From JAAFJT01 sp043772905 (GTDB taxonomy: Bacteria; Bacteroidota; Bacteroidia; Chitinophagales; Saprospiraceae), in contig JAYVFS010000103.1 of NCBI GenBank assembly GCA_043772905.1, forward strand, positions 38,399 through 102,398: a stretch of DNA of 64,000 bases, given 5' to 3'. Of the stretch, positions 63,154-64,000 are shown in pieces. Every line of letters starts with the position of its first letter. The stretch's first letter is position 1. The position numbers and the translations under genes are program-made. The notes under the pieces were generated by a model that had not been told where the DNA came from, searched no databases, and worked only from the letters and a program-made list of their open reading frames with translations.

Positions 63154-63387
63154 TATTAAGTATTCGCTTTGAAAAAATAGATTTAAGTATGGTGTTTTGC
63201 TTTGACAAAGGTAAATATAATTGGTTTAACGGGTCATAATTGTACCCAAAATACTGAGGGGGTGCTAAAAATCCGCTTGTCGCCATGATGGGACGACAGG
63301 CGGATAAACCATCAAATTGGTTGTTAATTTATAACTTAGAAAGTCGAAGTTTTGTTATGTTTTCGACTTACTGATATTGGGTTAATT

Positions 63388-63933
63388 CTACTCTTTTATT
63401 TTTGGTAAGTTATCAATTCTACGTCCTCTATTGAGCTCCGATTTATCAATATCAGTGTCAGCCCTATAAAATGAGAGTCCACCATTTTGATTTCTATAGA
63501 TACGCCAATTATATTTCAATGCAGATTTAATATATCTATTATACTGAATCTCACTACCATGACTTTTGATTATATCTTTTTTTACTTCGGGATATTTTTC
63601 TAATAACAAGATATAATCTTTATAATCTCGAATTTTTGATGTTTCACTATAATAATTATTGTATGTTTTTCTCTGTTTTACAACTTTAGCCATATCATCA
63701 AAATATCCTTCTATGTCATTTTTATTAACATATATAAGAAATTTATACCTGTCACTGACACTATCTTGCAAGTCATATTTTTTTGCAATACTCTTAATAT
63801 CTTGTATGTCCCACAATGGTTTTGTTGTGATACCTGAGTTTGGCGTTTGGCAAAATGAATATTGCTTAAGAAATACCGTTATAGATAAGATAACTATTAA
63901 TAATACTGGTAACTTCGGAGAAGTCCTTGTCAA
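63388..63933 (-). CDS. Hypothetical secreted/membrane-anchored protein
   Basis: 181 residues. TTG start at 63933, which overlaps the TGA of the upstream gene (TTGA), giving translational coupling. Hydrophobic N-terminus ('LPVLLIVILSITVFLKQYSF') then a Tyr/Lys/Asp-rich soluble part ('KYDLQDSVSDRYKFLIYVNKNDIEGYFDDMAKVVKQRKTYNN'). AT-rich, no motif, no recognised family. Confidence 0.6.
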   Translation of the reverse strand: MTRTSPKLPVLLIVILSITVFLKQYSFCQTPNSGITTKPLWDIQDIKSIAKKYDLQDSVSDRYKFLIYVNKNDIEGYFDDMAKVVKQRKTYNNYYSETSKIRDYKDYILLLEKYPEVKKDIIKSHGSEIQYNRYIKSALKYNWRIYRNQNGGLSFYRADTDIDKSELNRGRRIDNLPKIKE

Positions 63934-64000
63934 TAAAAAGCAAAATTGTTAATCGCGTGTTGAATATCTTCTTTAGTCAAAGCATGATTGTCAATAAGCT
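63930..64000 (-). CDS. Partial gene at right edge (3' end only)
   Basis: Minus-strand frame ends at TGA 63930-63932; the visible C-terminus reads LIDNHALTKEDIQHAINNFAF-Tyr, clearly coding-like. The rest lies beyond the window. It overlaps the start of the 63388 gene, so the two form an operon. Family not recognised. Confidence 0.55.
   Translation of the reverse strand, partial: LIDNHALTKEDIQHAINNFAFY

Larger units (their letters stand above)
1821..63262. repeat. Highly iterated oligonucleotide, core ACTGAGGGG, 57 copies
   Basis: Exact core copies found by eye on both strands. G-rich on + start at 1821, 3167, 3503, 4685, 5500, 6869, 7532, 7854, 9296, 14561, 15589, 20517, 20979, 22714, 23365, 24891, 30246, 35322, 39146, 40749, 42279, 44303, 45923, 53366, 59762, 63253. 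C-rich on + (motif on -) start at 6481, 11713, 13070, 13424, 15035, 16516, 16791, 17400, 21424, 25490, 26827, 27711, 31446, 32716, 34194, 34982, 36542, 38727, 41774, 44946, 45540, 46595, 48765, 51699, 52444, 55351, 57062, 57669, 58022, 59285, 61883. The base before the core is T except at 17400 and 44303. The G run is 4 to 8 long. 48 copies are inside genes, 9 between genes. Function is unknown; a DNA uptake or other recognition word is inferred. Confidence 0.95.

Noticed and set aside
1821..63262. ACTGAGGGG as end of an insertion sequence or MITE
   Set aside because: Copies have no common flanking sequence beyond the T before the core, occur singly inside intact genes, and show no target duplications.
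1821..63262. ACTGAGGGG as a Chi or FtsK-orienting (KOPS) site
   Set aside because: Both kinds are strongly skewed to one strand within a replication arm; here strands are 26 to 31. Not fully excluded if the window spans origin or terminus, but there is no switch point.
1821..63262. G-quadruplex role of the G runs
   Set aside because: Each copy has only one G run; four runs close together are needed for an intramolecular quadruplex.
1..64000. CRISPR arrays, tRNA or rRNA genes
   Set aside because: No regularly spaced direct repeats with unique spacers, no tRNA T-loop/anticodon pattern and no rRNA conserved blocks were found by reading.

Overview
The window is chromosomal DNA from a member of the Bacteroidota, with about 40% GC judged by eye. 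Evidence is a type IX secretion (T9SS) C-terminal sorting domain, a PorG-like (DUF6089) barrel, LytS-type and TonB-plug proteins, AT-rich start regions without Shine-Dalgarno sequences, and promoters of the TTTG-N19-TAnnTTTG type. Order or family cannot be fixed from sequence alone; the gene mix fits Cytophagia, Saprospiria or Chitinophagia. Genes are dense and mostly housekeeping or envelope related. I see no rRNA, tRNA, CRISPR array, insertion sequence or phage.

Layout. 1-9.5 kb: a 5'-truncated propeller/LytS histidine kinase, a 1228-residue T9SS cargo protein, DUF2911, UmuD, GNAT and GH3-type proteins. 9.6-17.6 kb: small envelope proteins, a DUF6311 membrane protein, an acquired-looking DUF6934 pair, an AhpD-like protein and a TMTC-like TPR membrane protein. 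17.8-22.8 kb: a barrel protein, an AT-rich three-gene accessory cassette, kynureninase and a DUF3298 lipoprotein. 22.9-28.1 kb: a sulfur/methionine locus with promoter, SAM-I riboswitch, a short reading frame ending Cys-Cys-Met-Cys-Cys-Cys, an intrinsic terminator, then metY, metX, a peroxiredoxin and metZ. 28.1-35.2 kb: Uma2, a second small AT-rich cassette, OsmC, an ABC ATPase, gatC, NUDIX, kdsB, LysM protein and a lipoprotein. 35.3-43.1 kb: an AraC regulator divergent from a sugar epimerase, a Gfo/Idh/MocA oxidoreductase, a giant ThuA-dehydrogenase-CARDB-azurin fusion and a GH16 enzyme. 43.1-49.4 kb: a run of four GT-C-like membrane proteins with an Uma2 gene inserted. 49.5-64 kb: queuosine-precursor transporter, barrel proteins, flavin monooxygenase, NUDIX, pyrE, M42 peptidase, UbiA-like enzyme, MarR regulator, rfbD/rfbC, a TonB-plug protein and two genes at the right edge.

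The outstanding signal is a short oligonucleotide, core ACTGAGGGG (TACTGAGGGG in 55 of 57 cases), counted by hand 57 times on both strands, about once per 1.1 kb, where roughly 0.2 copies would be expected by chance. It sits mostly inside genes, in every permitted reading frame, in both orientations, never two closer than 275 bases, and is missing from the AT-rich cassettes. This looks like a genome-wide recognition word comparable to the DNA uptake sequences of Pasteurellaceae/Neisseriaceae or cyanobacterial HIP1. I know of no described equivalent in Bacteroidota. The second notable system is the metY leader, which appears to combine SAM sensing with a Cys/Met-codon attenuator peptide.
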